Shown: positions 23,600 to 32,427 of the stretch, piece after piece
How the letters are laid out: each line of letters begins with the position of its first letter
How positions within the stretch are numbered: the first letter of the stretch is position 1
Source: Solirubrobacterales bacterium
GTDB lineage: Bacteria; Actinomycetota; Thermoleophilia; Solirubrobacterales; 70-9
Reading direction: 5' to 3'
NCBI GenBank assembly: GCA_020438355.1
Contig: JAGQUT010000004.1
Location: 62,001 to 126,000 of the forward strand
Length of the DNA: 64,000 bases
Made by a program: the position numbers and the translations under genes
The notes under the pieces: generated by a model
Database searches by the model: none
Told to the model about the DNA's origin: nothing
The model's input: the letters and a program-made list of their open reading frames with translations, nothing else

Positions 23600-24493
23600 T
23601 CAGCGGCGTTGGCGAGGTGTGAATACCCGCTGCAACCAGAGGGTTATCGAACCGCCGGCCACCAGCAAACAGAGGTTGATTCCGAGGACCAGAAGGGCGC
23701 CCCAGGCGCGAGACACTTCGCCAACAGCCATCGCGACACCAAAGAACGCTGACGCCGGCACTGTGGTCACAGAGATCGCGACGCCCACCGCCGTTGCTCC
23801 GCGGGTTTCGAACGAGAGCATTGCGGCTACACCCGCCCCCAATGCGATGAGCCCGGTCGAGTAATCGGCTTCAGCCAGACCGTCCAGCTCAACCTCGCGA
23901 ACATCGAAGTCGCTCGCCAGGATTCCGAAGCCCTGCAGAGCGAGCCCGACGATGGCAGCTACCAGCATTACGGTAGTCAGGCCTAAAACGAGAGTGAGGA
24001 AGGAGCTTCCCGCAAGACGAAAACGCCTGCCGACCAGGCCAACGCAAGTCGCGCAGATCGGCATCAGGTCAGGACTGACGGCCATCGCGCCGACGATCAG
24101 AATCGTGCTCGACTGGATGACGCCGAGACCTGCCACCCAGCCGGCAACGGCCATGAGCAGGAAATAACGGGCGACCGGCCTCGCGTTCGCTCTTGCTTCA
24201 CCAAGAATCTCGACCCAGGAGTAGCCTCCGCTTGCCCCCAGGCCTTCGTGTCGCAGGCCCTGGCTCAACAGGTCCTGACGGACCAGCACATAATCGTCAT
24301 GGTGCAGGTCCAGGGCGTGGAGTGCGTCCATGACATCGTCGGCTGCCGCCGGCTCGATGTCTGCCGAGATCATGTATTCCCCGCTGCAGAGTTCGGGATC
24401 CGAGGTGAGCCTTCGTACGCCTTCCATCGACGCAAGACGATGGATCAACTCCTCTCGCTCGCTCTGGAGCACATCGACCCGCAGCCTCAACAT
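23600..24493 (-). CDS. DUF389 family membrane protein
   Basis: 297 residues. A cytoplasmic N-terminal ferredoxin-like domain (about 1-90) is followed by a membrane domain with about six spans beginning ARYFLLMAVAGWVAGLGVIQSSTILIVGAMAVSPDLMPI (in segments). The GAMAVSPDLMPI motif is diagnostic of DUF389 (TIGR00341-type) proteins, whose function is unknown. The ATG at 24493 has a GAGGGGGA ribosome-binding site. The gene is divergent from nhaA with 123 bp between start codons; I see no clear promoter in that gap. Confidence 0.85.
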   Translation of the reverse strand: MLRLRVDVLQSEREELIHRLASMEGVRRLTSDPELCSGEYMISADIEPAAADDVMDALHALDLHHDDYVLVRQDLLSQGLRHEGLGASGGYSWVEILGEARANARPVARYFLLMAVAGWVAGLGVIQSSTILIVGAMAVSPDLMPICATCVGLVGRRFRLAGSSFLTLVLGLTTVMLVAAIVGLALQGFGILASDFDVREVELDGLAEADYSTGLIALGAGVAAMLSFETRGATAVGVAISVTTVPASAFFGVAMAVGEVSRAWGALLVLGINLCLLVAGGSITLWLQRVFTPRQRR

Positions 24494-24616
24494 GAAAAAT
24501 CCCCCTCGGTCACGGAAGGCAAGCTACCCGCGGGCGAGGACGTCCAGATTGATAGCCTCGCCGCAGGTGTGCCGGGAAGACTGGTCGGCGATTTCTTCAC
24601 GCTGCCCTGAAAGCCC

Positions 24617-25822
24617 ATGAAACGCGCACTCAAAACGAAGGTAATTGATCCGCTGACCGACTTCCTCGACGACGAGGTACTCGGCGGTGTGGTCCTTCTC
24701 GCTGCGGCGATAACGGCCCTGGTCTGGTCGAATTCCCCCTGGAGCGACTCATACTTTGACTTGTGGGGTTCCTACCTGAACCTCGATCTAGGCGCGATCA
24801 GCATCAACCTGGATCTCCAGCACTGGATCAACGATCTGCTGATGGCGGTCTTCTTCTTTGTCGTCGGCGCCGAGATCAAACGGGAACTCGTATCGGGGGA
24901 GTTGAAGAACCGGAACGACGCGGCCATTCCGGTGATCGCGGCGATCGGTGGCGTGGCCCTGCCCGCGATTCTCTACACCTTGATCGCCAGCGGCCCGGCG
25001 GTTGACGGGTGGGCGATCCCCGCGGCGACGGACATCGCGTTCGCGGTCGGGGTACTCGCCCTGCTCGGGGACCGTGTATCGAATGGAGTAAGGGTCTTCC
25101 TGCTCACGGTCGCGATCGTTGACGACATCATCGCGATCGTCATCATCGCCATCTTCTACGGCGACGGCTTCTCGATCGGATGGGCGGCGTTTGCTGCGGC
25201 GGGGCTGCTGGCTGTGGTCTTGTTCCAGAGGTTGGGGGTCTGGCGCATCTGGCCCTACGTTCCTCTGGCCGCAATCGTCTGGCTTGGCACCTATGAATCG
25301 GGAGTGCACGCCACGATTGCCGGAGTGGCACTGGGCCTGCTGGTCCCAGCGCGGCCCTTCCGTGGGCGGGACATCCACAGCAAGCTTGAGCACATGTTCC
25401 ATCCGGTCAGCGCCTACTTCGTCGTTCCGCTTTTTGCCCTTGCCAACGCCGGCATTTACCTGAGGGACGGCGTTCTGGGGGACGCACTTTCAAGCGAGAT
25501 CACCTGGGCAGTAATCGCAGGTCTCGTTGTGGGCAAGACAGTGGGAATATCCGTGAGTGCGTTGCTCGCCCTCCGGTTTGGTTCAGGAACGTTGCCGGAA
25601 GGCATGAAACGAGTTCAGGTCTGGGGAGTTGCGTCTCTCGGAGGAATCGGGTTTACCGTCTCACTGTTCATCACCGACCTCGCCTTTACTGACTTGTCAC
25701 TGGTGGACGGGGCCAAGGTTGGCATCTTCATAGGTTCAATCGCCAGCGCAATCCTTGGCACGATCTTGCTTCTCAAGACGAGGGACCGCCGAAGCGAGGC
25801 GCCCCCGACGCCCGTTGACTAG
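24617..25822 (+). CDS. nhaA: Na+/H+ antiporter NhaA
   Basis: 401 residues with about 12 spans. The NhaA hallmarks are clear: MAVFFFVVGAEIKRELVSGEL, IPAATDIAFAVGVLALLG and the paired Asp residues in VAIVDDIIAIVIIAIFY, which bind the ion. It exchanges external protons for internal Na+ to control pH and salt. Its TAG stop shares the palindrome CTAG with the convergent tspO gene, so no space is left between them. No ribosome-binding site is obvious before the ATG. Confidence 0.95.
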   Translation: MKRALKTKVIDPLTDFLDDEVLGGVVLLAAAITALVWSNSPWSDSYFDLWGSYLNLDLGAISINLDLQHWINDLLMAVFFFVVGAEIKRELVSGELKNRNDAAIPVIAAIGGVALPAILYTLIASGPAVDGWAIPAATDIAFAVGVLALLGDRVSNGVRVFLLTVAIVDDIIAIVIIAIFYGDGFSIGWAAFAAAGLLAVVLFQRLGVWRIWPYVPLAAIVWLGTYESGVHATIAGVALGLLVPARPFRGRDIHSKLEHMFHPVSAYFVVPLFALANAGIYLRDGVLGDALSSEITWAVIAGLVVGKTVGISVSALLALRFGSGTLPEGMKRVQVWGVASLGGIGFTVSLFITDLAFTDLSLVDGAKVGIFIGSIASAILGTILLLKTRDRRSEAPPTPVD

Positions 25823-26319
25823 TTCTTCAGGGCGATGGTCCAGGTGAGTGCCGCGGCGAACGCCACCCAGAGGGCGTAGGGGACGATCAGCAGCGCCGCG
25901 ACCCGGCTGATTGGCCAGCTGCGGACGATCAGCGCGATCGTCGTTCCCTCCAGCGCGATGATCTCCACTCCCGCCGCCAGCGGGCTGTGGCCCCGGAAGA
26001 AGATGAAGGTCCAGGCCAGGTTCAGGGCGAGGTTCGAACCCCACAGAACGAAGGTTTTCTCGCGACCCTTGCCTTCGGATCGACGCCAGACGAGGATCAT
26101 GGACGCCGCGATCAGGACGTAAAGAACAGTCCAGACAGGTGCGAACACAAGTGATGGCGGCTGCCAGGCAGGCTTTTCAAGGCCCTTGTACCAACCGGAA
26201 TCCGGATCTGTGGCCAACCCCCCGAAAGCTGCCGTTGCCGCAACGGCAGAAATGATGATGCCGGGCGCAAGCACGTCCCGCTTCGGGTTCACATCGAGGC
26301 GGTTTTCAGAGGTGCTCAT
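25819..26319 (-). CDS. tspO: TspO/MBR family tryptophan-rich sensory protein
   Basis: 166 residues with five membrane spans. Conserved TspO motifs include DSGWYKGLEKPAWQPPSLVF, PVWTVLYVLIAASM and NLALNLAWTFIFF. TspO proteins bind porphyrins such as haem or protoporphyrin IX and respond to stress or oxygen. An N-terminal tail of about 15 residues precedes the first span. A ribosome-binding site (AAGGAAAA) lies upstream of the ATG. The stop codon overlaps that of the convergent nhaA gene through a shared CTAG. Confidence 0.9.
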   Translation of the reverse strand: MSTSENRLDVNPKRDVLAPGIIISAVAATAAFGGLATDPDSGWYKGLEKPAWQPPSLVFAPVWTVLYVLIAASMILVWRRSEGKGREKTFVLWGSNLALNLAWTFIFFRGHSPLAAGVEIIALEGTTIALIVRSWPISRVAALLIVPYALWVAFAAALTWTIALKN

Positions 26320-26420
26320 CGTTCGATTTTCCTTTTCACGGGCATGACCCGAATAGTCTGTGTTCGCCTTTCGCGGCTGTCATCGGGAGGTGCCCGATCG
26401 GGGCTGGCTGAAACGCGCTG

Positions 26421-27455
26421 TCAGGGATCGACGGGATTCGACCGCTTCACGACGAGCGGATCAACCGGGGTGTAAGGAAGCTCTGGCAGTTCAGACACTT
26501 CGACACCAAGGGTCGCCGCCAGAACCTCCCGCGAAAAAGCGCTTCCCGTGGCCCGGTAGCCGATGTCCCGCGGTTCCGGTTGATCGAAGAAGATGAGGAA
26601 ATGAAAGTCGTCTCCGCCGATGTCCTCGATGTGATGGGGGTAGGCGGGAGGCACGAAGTAAACGTCGCCCGGTTCGAGCTCGTACGTATCGGTGCTTCCG
26701 TCCGGATCCATGATGGTCATCCTGGCCTGGCCTGAAACCACGTAGCCCAGCTCCGCTGTCACCGGGTGCCAGTGCGGCTCGCGCATTCCTTCATTCGTGA
26801 CTCTCAGGGAGTACATCGAAAGGTGACGAAGCACGGGCCAGAACTGCTGGCGGGCGAGTTTCGCGCTGCCTGCGGGCGTGTCGATCGGGGCTGACTGTGC
26901 CTCGACATCGAACCGTGCCGGATTCTCGAGGTCGGCTCCTTCCTGTACTTCTGCGTCACCGCCTCTCGGAACTATGTAGCGCGGATTGGTATCCCGCTTG
27001 ATGGCCGAGAACGCCTCGCTCGGCAAGTCGTAGGTGTTTCCAAGGACCGCGTCGCTCATCTCGCCGTAGGCGGCCTGCATCGAGAAATCCTCGGGCTCTT
27101 CATGGCTGAACGCGACGATCAGTTCGGCTTCCGAGTCACCCAGGTTCTCGATGTGATGGATCGCCCCGCTCTGAACGTGGAACATCTGGCCAGGCGTGAG
27201 CCGAAAGGAGGCAAAGGAGTCCCCGTCATCCAGGACCGAGACCAGGAGTTCTCCCTCTAGGCAATAGGTCAACTCGTCGGCGTTCGCGTGCCAGTGTGGC
27301 TCACGAATGGCGCCCGGCGAAAGAACGAGCCGCTTAATCGAGATCCTGCTCAGCACCGGCAATTCGTCGGCAGTCACTTTCCGGAGCGACCCGAGTTCAT
27401 CTTCGTAAAGCGTCGGGGCGTTGATCAGGGATGTCGAATGCGGTCCGGAAGCCAT
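26421..27455 (-). CDS. Bicupin, oxalate decarboxylase-like
   Basis: 344 residues with two cupin barrels. Cupin 1 has REPHWHANADELTYCLEGE and HVQSGAIHHIENLG; cupin 2 has REPHWHPVTAELGYVVSGQ and FVPPAYPHHIEDIG. Each offers a His-His-Glu-His metal set for Mn(II). The pair of REPHWH motifs is typical of oxalate decarboxylase/oxidase proteins, which turn oxalate into formate and CO2. No signal peptide is seen. Whether the active-site lid Glu of true OxdC is kept is not clear, so it may be a related bicupin. It stands alone, with short ACTGG/CCAGT repeats just upstream (about 27470-27495). Confidence 0.85.
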   Translation of the reverse strand: MASGPHSTSLINAPTLYEDELGSLRKVTADELPVLSRISIKRLVLSPGAIREPHWHANADELTYCLEGELLVSVLDDGDSFASFRLTPGQMFHVQSGAIHHIENLGDSEAELIVAFSHEEPEDFSMQAAYGEMSDAVLGNTYDLPSEAFSAIKRDTNPRYIVPRGGDAEVQEGADLENPARFDVEAQSAPIDTPAGSAKLARQQFWPVLRHLSMYSLRVTNEGMREPHWHPVTAELGYVVSGQARMTIMDPDGSTDTYELEPGDVYFVPPAYPHHIEDIGGDDFHFLIFFDQPEPRDIGYRATGSAFSREVLAATLGVEVSELPELPYTPVDPLVVKRSNPVDP

Positions 27456-27563
27456 GGGCGGGAACTTACCAGTGGGAGACTGGTCCAGCCAGTCTGTTGC
27501 AGCGGTTCAGCGATCCGGATTTCGGGGATAACCTCAGCAACAGACCCGAGGAAAGGAAACCGC

Positions 27564-27983
27564 ATGACTGTCCGGCTGAACCCGTATCTGAACTTCAGTG
27601 ACAACGCCCGCGAGGCGATGACCTTTTACCAGTCGGTCCTTGGCGGGGAACTGACCATTTCCACCTTCGGAGAGTCCGGGATGAGCGAGGATCCCGGCGA
27701 GAAGGAAAAGGTCATGCATTCGATGCTTGCGACTCCCGACGGCATGATCCTGATGGCCTCCGACACCCCGGCTCACATGGATTCCAGTGGCGGTCACTCC
27801 GGCTACAGCGTCACCATCAACGGCGACGAGGAGGATCGGCTTGGCGAGTACTTCGAGAAGCTCAGCGAAGGCGGAACCGTGACAGTCCCGTTCGGGCCGG
27901 CTCCGTGGGGTGCCGTGTTCGGGATGTGCGTCGACCGGTTCGGAATCGACTGGATGATCAACTCGCAGGAAATGGATGGCTGA
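27564..27983 (+). CDS. PhnB/VOC family glyoxalase-like protein
   Basis: 139 residues from the ATG at 27564, preceded by GAGGAAAGGAAA. It has the PhnB-type opening (VRLNPYLNFSDNAREAMTFYQSVLGGEL), LMASDTPAH in the middle and the typical ending WGAVFGMCVDRFGIDWMIN. The fold is the vicinal-oxygen-chelate type; members of this PhnB group often bind no catalytic metal and have unknown substrates. It overlaps the following reductase-like gene by 8 nt, so the two are translated together. Confidence 0.85.
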   Translation: MTVRLNPYLNFSDNAREAMTFYQSVLGGELTISTFGESGMSEDPGEKEKVMHSMLATPDGMILMASDTPAHMDSSGGHSGYSVTINGDEEDRLGEYFEKLSEGGTVTVPFGPAPWGAVFGMCVDRFGIDWMINSQEMDG

Positions 27984-28608
27984 GGTGGGGGAGGAGTTCG
28001 TGGAGACCACCTGCCACATGTCCGTTTCGCTGGATGGCTTCTGTGCCGGGCCAGAACAGAGCGAGGATGATCCTCTAGGCAAGCGCGGCAAGGAACTTCA
28101 CACCTGGCACCTGGGCGATCCCCGTGCAATCGAGGCTGACGCGACGGCGTCAGCCTGGCTTGGCCGTCCCCGAGGGGCATACGTCATGGGGCGCAACATG
28201 TTCGGTCCCGTCCGGGGAGAGTGGGAGGGGGACTGGCGCGGCTGGTGGGGTCCCGAGCCTCCCTACCACGCACCGGTTTTCGTGCTGACCCATTTCGATC
28301 ATGAACCGATCGAGATGGAGGGCGGCACCACCTTCCATTTCGTGACCACCGGTTTCGATTCGGCATTCGCCCAGGCTCTGGAGGTTGCTGACGGAAAAGG
28401 GGTGGACATCGCCGGGGGTGCCTCGGTGGTGCGTCAGGCGCTTGCCGAGGATGTGATCGACGAACTGATTCTTGACGTTGCCCCTGTCGTGCTCGGCTCG
28501 GGCGAGTCCTTCTTCGACGGAAACACCCCCTTCGATTTCGAACCCGTCGAGGTGCTCCATTCGCCTCTGGCAACGCACATTCGTTACCGTCGCTCCGGAC
28601 AGGTCTAG
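27976..28608 (+). CDS. Dihydrofolate reductase/RibD C-terminal-like protein
   Basis: 210 residues with the DHFR/RibD-C fold: MSVSLDGFCAGPEQ at the start, AYVMGRNMFGPVRG (about residue 72), VDIAGGASVVRQALAEDVIDELILD (in segments, about 138-162) and VVLGSGESFF. These are NADPH-binding and fold motifs of the family found in RibD and in many stand-alone reductases of unknown substrate. The gene overlaps the PhnB-like gene by 8 nt, a pairing often seen in actinobacteria. Confidence 0.85.
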   Translation: MAEVGEEFVETTCHMSVSLDGFCAGPEQSEDDPLGKRGKELHTWHLGDPRAIEADATASAWLGRPRGAYVMGRNMFGPVRGEWEGDWRGWWGPEPPYHAPVFVLTHFDHEPIEMEGGTTFHFVTTGFDSAFAQALEVADGKGVDIAGGASVVRQALAEDVIDELILDVAPVVLGSGESFFDGNTPFDFEPVEVLHSPLATHIRYRRSGQV

Positions 28609-28632
28609 TCCACACACGGGAGCAATCCGTTA

Positions 28633-29316
28633 GTGAACAACTCGGGGGATATACGACTCAGAGCAGTCGTAACGGAGACGCTCCTGGTCTTCAGGGCCAG
28701 AGTTGGCGCGTTCTTGCTCGTGTCGCTACTGCTGTCGCTTCCTTATCTGCTTGTGGACCTGGCACCACTGCCGGAGACGGTTCTGTTTCTTCTCGAAATG
28801 GTCTTGGGCCTGGCACTTGACGCGTGGTCCATAGCCGCATTCGTGCTTATCACCTGGTCATCGATGAATCCGGCCACGGATGTTGTCGACAGCATTTCAG
28901 GGTTCCTGAGGAATTCAGTCCGCCTGATCGTCCCGATGGTCTTGCTGCTTGTCGTCATGCAGATCGCAATCGGAATCGGCCTGTTTCTCCTTGTGGTCCC
29001 GGGAGTGGTCTTGTTCACAGTCTGGATAGCGGCGCAGCCCGCATGTGCATTGGAACGAAGAGGGATCAGCGCATCTCTGCTCAGGAGCCAGAAGCTGACC
29101 GAGGGAGTGCGCATGAAAGTCGCATGGAGCGCCCTCGTGATCCTCTTGCTGGCAGTGATCCCCAGCGTCCTGGCGTTCCTTTCCGGTTCTCTGTCAGTTA
29201 CCGCGATCTCGTTTCTGGCGGGCGTCGTTCTTTACCCGATGAGCACGATTGCGATGACGGTTATCTACGCCCGTCTGGTCAACCTCGATCGGCCCGGTTC
29301 AGGGTCGATCGCTTGA
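28633..29316 (+). CDS. Multi-pass membrane protein, unknown function
   Basis: 227 residues from a GTG start at 28633 with GGGAG about 10 nt upstream. About six hydrophobic spans are seen, for example VGAFLLVSLLLSLPYLLVDL, LIVPMVLLLVVMQIAIGIGL and LFLLVVPGVVLFTVWIAAQP. The segment PGVVLFTVWIAAQPACALERRGISASLLRS resembles the membrane domains of glycerophosphodiester-phosphodiesterase-linked and DUF7847-type proteins. Function is unknown. The 3' end overlaps the convergent dehydrogenase gene by 18 bp. Confidence 0.7.
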   Translation: MNNSGDIRLRAVVTETLLVFRARVGAFLLVSLLLSLPYLLVDLAPLPETVLFLLEMVLGLALDAWSIAAFVLITWSSMNPATDVVDSISGFLRNSVRLIVPMVLLLVVMQIAIGIGLFLLVVPGVVLFTVWIAAQPACALERRGISASLLRSQKLTEGVRMKVAWSALVILLLAVIPSVLAFLSGSLSVTAISFLAGVVLYPMSTIAMTVIYARLVNLDRPGSGSIA

Positions 29317-30417
29317 GGGGTCGATCAGGAACTTCTCGCCGGTGCTCCTCTTCCCGCAGGCGGCGAGCTGTTCTGGATCCAGGATGTCCGAAAGCCCGAT
29401 CGTCTTCGCATAGGACGAGGCGAAAGTGGTCTCCAGTTCGGCCACGACACGATTCCTCATTCGCATGATCGCCTCGCCGCCCAGTCGTCCAAGGGCGTCG
29501 GTCAGCAGGTATCCGCCAACGCTCCATCTCATGCCGACCGTGCGCTGAATCAGGGTCGGACCGAAGTCAAGCGATCCGTAGATGTAGACCTGTTTGTGGA
29601 TCGAGGACCCGTACGGCGTCCACACCTCGGCTGGTGGGGCGCTGCGTTCCATGGCGTTGAGAATGTCGCTTGCGAGGCTGCCGCCGCCGACGGCATCGAA
29701 CGCGAGCGTCGCGCCGGTGGCGGAAACGGCCTCGGTCAAGCGCTCGGTGAAGCCGGGGAGGGAGGAGTCGACCACATGCTCGGCTCCAAGCTCCCGCAGC
29801 GTTTCGGCCTGAGCCTCGCTCCGGACAACGTTGACGAGGCCGACCTCGTCGTCCCGGCAGATCTTCACCAGCATCTGGCCGAGATTGGAAGCGGCCGCGG
29901 TGTGCACAAGGGCGCTGTGACCTTCGGCCCGCATCGTCTCGACCATCGAGAGCGCGGTCATCGGATTGACAAAGAGGGCGGCTCCGTCAGCCGGCGTGGC
30001 GCCGTCGGGAAGAGGAATCACCGCTGCGGAGTCGACCAGCCGGTAATCCGACCACATTGCGCCACCCACGAGGGACACGTGCTTCCCGACCAGATCGTCA
30101 GCATCCGGGCCCGCGGCGACCACGGTCCCGGCTCCTTCGTTTCCGACGGGAAGGGGCTTGTCCAGCCGGTCCCTCATGATCGGTAGCACTTGCTCCGGCA
30201 ACCGACCATCGAGCCCGCCACCGGGAGCCGGCGTCAGCGTCGATGCATCTGCCGGGCCGATCAGGACACCCAGGTCAGAGGGGTTTACCGGTGTCGCCTC
30301 GACCGATACGACAACCTGGCTGCCGGTCGGATCGGCAACCTCGTCATCAATCAGCCGGAGCTCCAGGGCCCCGTCGGAGGTGACCGTAGACCTGAGAGTG
30401 CGTCCCTTGAACGGCAT
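29299..30417 (-). CDS. Medium-chain dehydrogenase/reductase, quinone oxidoreductase-like
   Basis: 372 residues of the MDR superfamily. It has the GroES-like N-terminal domain (EATPVNPSDLGVLIG, VGNEGAGTVVAAG) and a Rossmann domain with ALVHTAAASNLGQMLVKI and LAFDAVGGG. The Cys ligands for structural or catalytic zinc are absent, as in quinone oxidoreductase-type enzymes. It probably reduces an enone or quinone with NADPH in the cytoplasm. The HTAAASNLGQM glycine motif is unusual compared with the common GAxGGVG but is seen in some 2-enoate reductase-like members. It follows the secreted beta-propeller gene closely (6 nt). Confidence 0.8.
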   Translation of the reverse strand: MPFKGRTLRSTVTSDGALELRLIDDEVADPTGSQVVVSVEATPVNPSDLGVLIGPADASTLTPAPGGGLDGRLPEQVLPIMRDRLDKPLPVGNEGAGTVVAAGPDADDLVGKHVSLVGGAMWSDYRLVDSAAVIPLPDGATPADGAALFVNPMTALSMVETMRAEGHSALVHTAAASNLGQMLVKICRDDEVGLVNVVRSEAQAETLRELGAEHVVDSSLPGFTERLTEAVSATGATLAFDAVGGGSLASDILNAMERSAPPAEVWTPYGSSIHKQVYIYGSLDFGPTLIQRTVGMRWSVGGYLLTDALGRLGGEAIMRMRNRVVAELETTFASSYAKTIGLSDILDPEQLAACGKRSTGEKFLIDPSSDRP

Positions 30418-30423
30418 GGCCTC

Positions 30424-31365
30424 TTACCGCCTGACCCAGTCGATCGAGTAAAGACCGTCGGTCGACGCTGGAGGGCTGGAGAGGAGGGAGAAAAAGCCTG
30501 ATCCAGCATTCATGCCCAACCAGAGTTCCGCGGGATCGCTGTCGGTCGCCCGCCAGAGCATCGCGACCTCTCTTCCGTTCGGTGAATATGAGGCGTCAGG
30601 GAATGGTTGTGAGCCGGTACCAGAGGCGATTGTGAACCTGGTCGCACCGTCCGGCCGGATCGTCCTGAGCTCGGTGGTCCCAAGGGAGTCCTTCGCCGTC
30701 ACCAGCAGATTCTTGCCGTCATTGCTGACATCCAGCAGGGAGAACTGGGTCGAACTGCGTCGGCCAAATGTGTGTCGCTTCAGTCCTTTTCCGTCTTTGG
30801 CCCTGATCGAGAAGACCTCGGTCTGGCCGGCGGGTACCCTGGGAACCTTGAGTTCGAAGTAGATTCGTTTTCCTGCCCAAATGGGCGAGAAGAGGCATCC
30901 GCTGCATCCCTTGAAGAGTGTCTTGTTGCCTCGACCGTTGGCGCCGACTACGTTCAGCCTCGCCACGCCGCGGCGGGGATCGGATACATAGGCAACTTTG
31001 CGGCTGTCCGGTGACACCGTCTGCCCGCAACCGTGGCGGGTTCCGATCAGGTTCCTTGCCGGACTGCCGGCGGAAGTGACCCGGTAAACCCGGTAAATGC
31101 CTCCCGAGCCGAATGTTGCGCAAATCACCGCGAAGCGGCCGTTCGGTGCTGCCGACACGTTCTCGGGGAAATTCAACCCGGAGGTCAAAGGTACCCATGC
31201 GTTCCGGGTGTTTGTCCTGAAAAGATCCCCGCGAACGCCACCCGCATCCGAGAGACCGAAAATGCGTCCAGGAATCGGAGTGAGGGCCGAGGCTTGAGAC
31301 ACGCTGATGGCGGAAAAGGCCGCCATAACAGCCATCGCTGTGACCGCAAAACGTTTGACTCTCAA
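30424..31365 (-). CDS. Secreted TolB-like beta-propeller protein
   Basis: About 313 residues from a TTG at 31365, chosen because it gives a textbook signal peptide (RVKRFAVTAMAVMAAFSAIS, then VSQASA) and has a GGGGGG stretch just upstream. A longer frame starting at 31476 would add a non-conserved polar tail. The mature part has repeated strand pairs such as SAAPNGRFAVICATF, QTVSPDSRKVAYVSD, SPIWAGKRIYFE, LDVSNDGKNLLVTA and ASYSPNGREVAML, typical of TolB/WD40-like PD40 repeats. Function is unknown; it may bind a partner at the cell surface. Two Cys pairs (HGCG; GCSGC) may form disulfides. Confidence 0.75.
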   Translation of the reverse strand: MRVKRFAVTAMAVMAAFSAISVSQASALTPIPGRIFGLSDAGGVRGDLFRTNTRNAWVPLTSGLNFPENVSAAPNGRFAVICATFGSGGIYRVYRVTSAGSPARNLIGTRHGCGQTVSPDSRKVAYVSDPRRGVARLNVVGANGRGNKTLFKGCSGCLFSPIWAGKRIYFELKVPRVPAGQTEVFSIRAKDGKGLKRHTFGRRSSTQFSLLDVSNDGKNLLVTAKDSLGTTELRTIRPDGATRFTIASGTGSQPFPDASYSPNGREVAMLWRATDSDPAELWLGMNAGSGFFSLLSSPPASTDGLYSIDWVRR

Positions 31366-31683
31366 TTTCCCCCCGGATTTATCGTTGGTGGCAGCGCGGA
31401 GATCGTACCGGCCAAAGTGGAGGCTGCGGGGAAATGCATCGAAAGAGGGTGTTCCATGCCTCGGAACCGGAATCACCGGATTAGGGCACCAGGAAAGTTT
31501 GCTCGCGGTTCGATCAGGAGCTCACCGACTCAGCGTCAAGGCAAGGATTCGCTGTCATCTCAACAAGTTGACATAAGACACATTATCGAGCATAAGGCAA
31601 GGATTGGCTTGCCTGAGCCAAATTGCTGTGGAACGTCAGACGTTGACACCAGATCCGCATAACTTCAGTGGCGACGCACGGAT
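31366..31683. other. 318-bp intergenic region, no gene seen
   Basis: No reading frame here looks protein-coding. The region is AT-richer than its neighbours and contains a near-identical 16-bp direct repeat (31538 and 31594), the second copy of which extends into an AGGCAAG/CTTGCCT hairpin (about 31596-31615). It must also hold the promoter of the secreted propeller gene. Confidence 0.5.
31538..31609 (+). repeat. Direct repeat pair AAGGCAAGGATT(C/G)GCT
   Basis: AAGGCAAGGATTCGCT (31538-31553) and AAGGCAAGGATTGGCT (31594-31609) differ at one base and start 56 bp apart. The second copy forms the left half of a 7-bp hairpin with CTTGCCT. Their position upstream of the secreted propeller gene suggests a regulatory site, unproven. 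Confidence 0.4.
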
Positions 31684-32427
31684 CTATTTGACGACGATGT
31701 TGCGTTGGACGCTCATGGCTCCTGCATTGGCCGACGTCACCCTGTACTTAACTGTCGTCTTTCCCGACTTGCGAGGCGCAAATACGACCTTGACTACGTT
31801 GGTGGTGTCAGCCGGGATCGATCCAACTGAAGCGCGATAGCTGATTCCACGGCCCCAGATCCTCAGCTGCACGCGCGTCGCTTCGTTATCACCGGAGTTC
31901 CTGATCTTGACCTTCTGCGTGGTCCGATCTCCCTTCTTGACCTTGGAAGGTCCCTGGACTGTCACCCAGCTGATCCGGGCTGCCTCCCATTCGACGGGGT
32001 TGCCCAGGCCAAGGAACACGTCGACGCCGGTCGTTTCCTTTCCTTCAACGACTGTCACCGGGGTGGCATTCGCGAGGGTCGGGCTGTCGTTGAAGTACTC
32101 GCAGACATGTGAGCTACCACCTCCCGTTGGCAGCGGCCCCAAACGGTCAACGCAGTACTGGTCAAAGCTGAGTCGATACTCACCCGGCCTGAGCCCGTCG
32201 ATCTTGTAGTCATCGAAATTCCAGAGAGTGCTTTGCCCATCGATGCCCGCCACCCGGTTTCCGGTCGAGTCGTACACCCACACGTCCCTGACGCAGGTGT
32301 CACCGGTGGCCTCACCCTGAATAAAGCCCGAGATGGAGCCTGTGGCGGCCGCGCTTGCCTGCGAGGACGAAAGAGCCAGGAGGGCGATTGCCGCAGACAG
32401 TGCCAGTTTCAGTGCTGGTGAGTTCAC
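31684..32427 (-). CDS. Secreted protein with C-terminal CARDB-like Ig domain
   Basis: 247 residues from a GTG at 32427, directly after the TAA of the upstream gene (TAAGTG). A signal peptide (LKLALSAAIALLALSSSQASA) is followed by a first domain with GSISGFIQGEATGDTCVRDVW, GLRPGEYRLSFDQYC and four Cys residues, like a carboxypeptidase-regulatory/SdrD-type beta sandwich. The C-terminal domain (about 155-247) has QKVKIRNSGDNEATRVQLRI and KSGKTTVKYRVTSANAGAMS, a CARDB/NEAT-like Ig fold. It is probably a surface or secreted adhesion-type protein of unknown role. Confidence 0.7.
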   Translation of the reverse strand: MNSPALKLALSAAIALLALSSSQASAAATGSISGFIQGEATGDTCVRDVWVYDSTGNRVAGIDGQSTLWNFDDYKIDGLRPGEYRLSFDQYCVDRLGPLPTGGGSSHVCEYFNDSPTLANATPVTVVEGKETTGVDVFLGLGNPVEWEAARISWVTVQGPSKVKKGDRTTQKVKIRNSGDNEATRVQLRIWGRGISYRASVGSIPADTTNVVKVVFAPRKSGKTTVKYRVTSANAGAMSVQRNIVVK

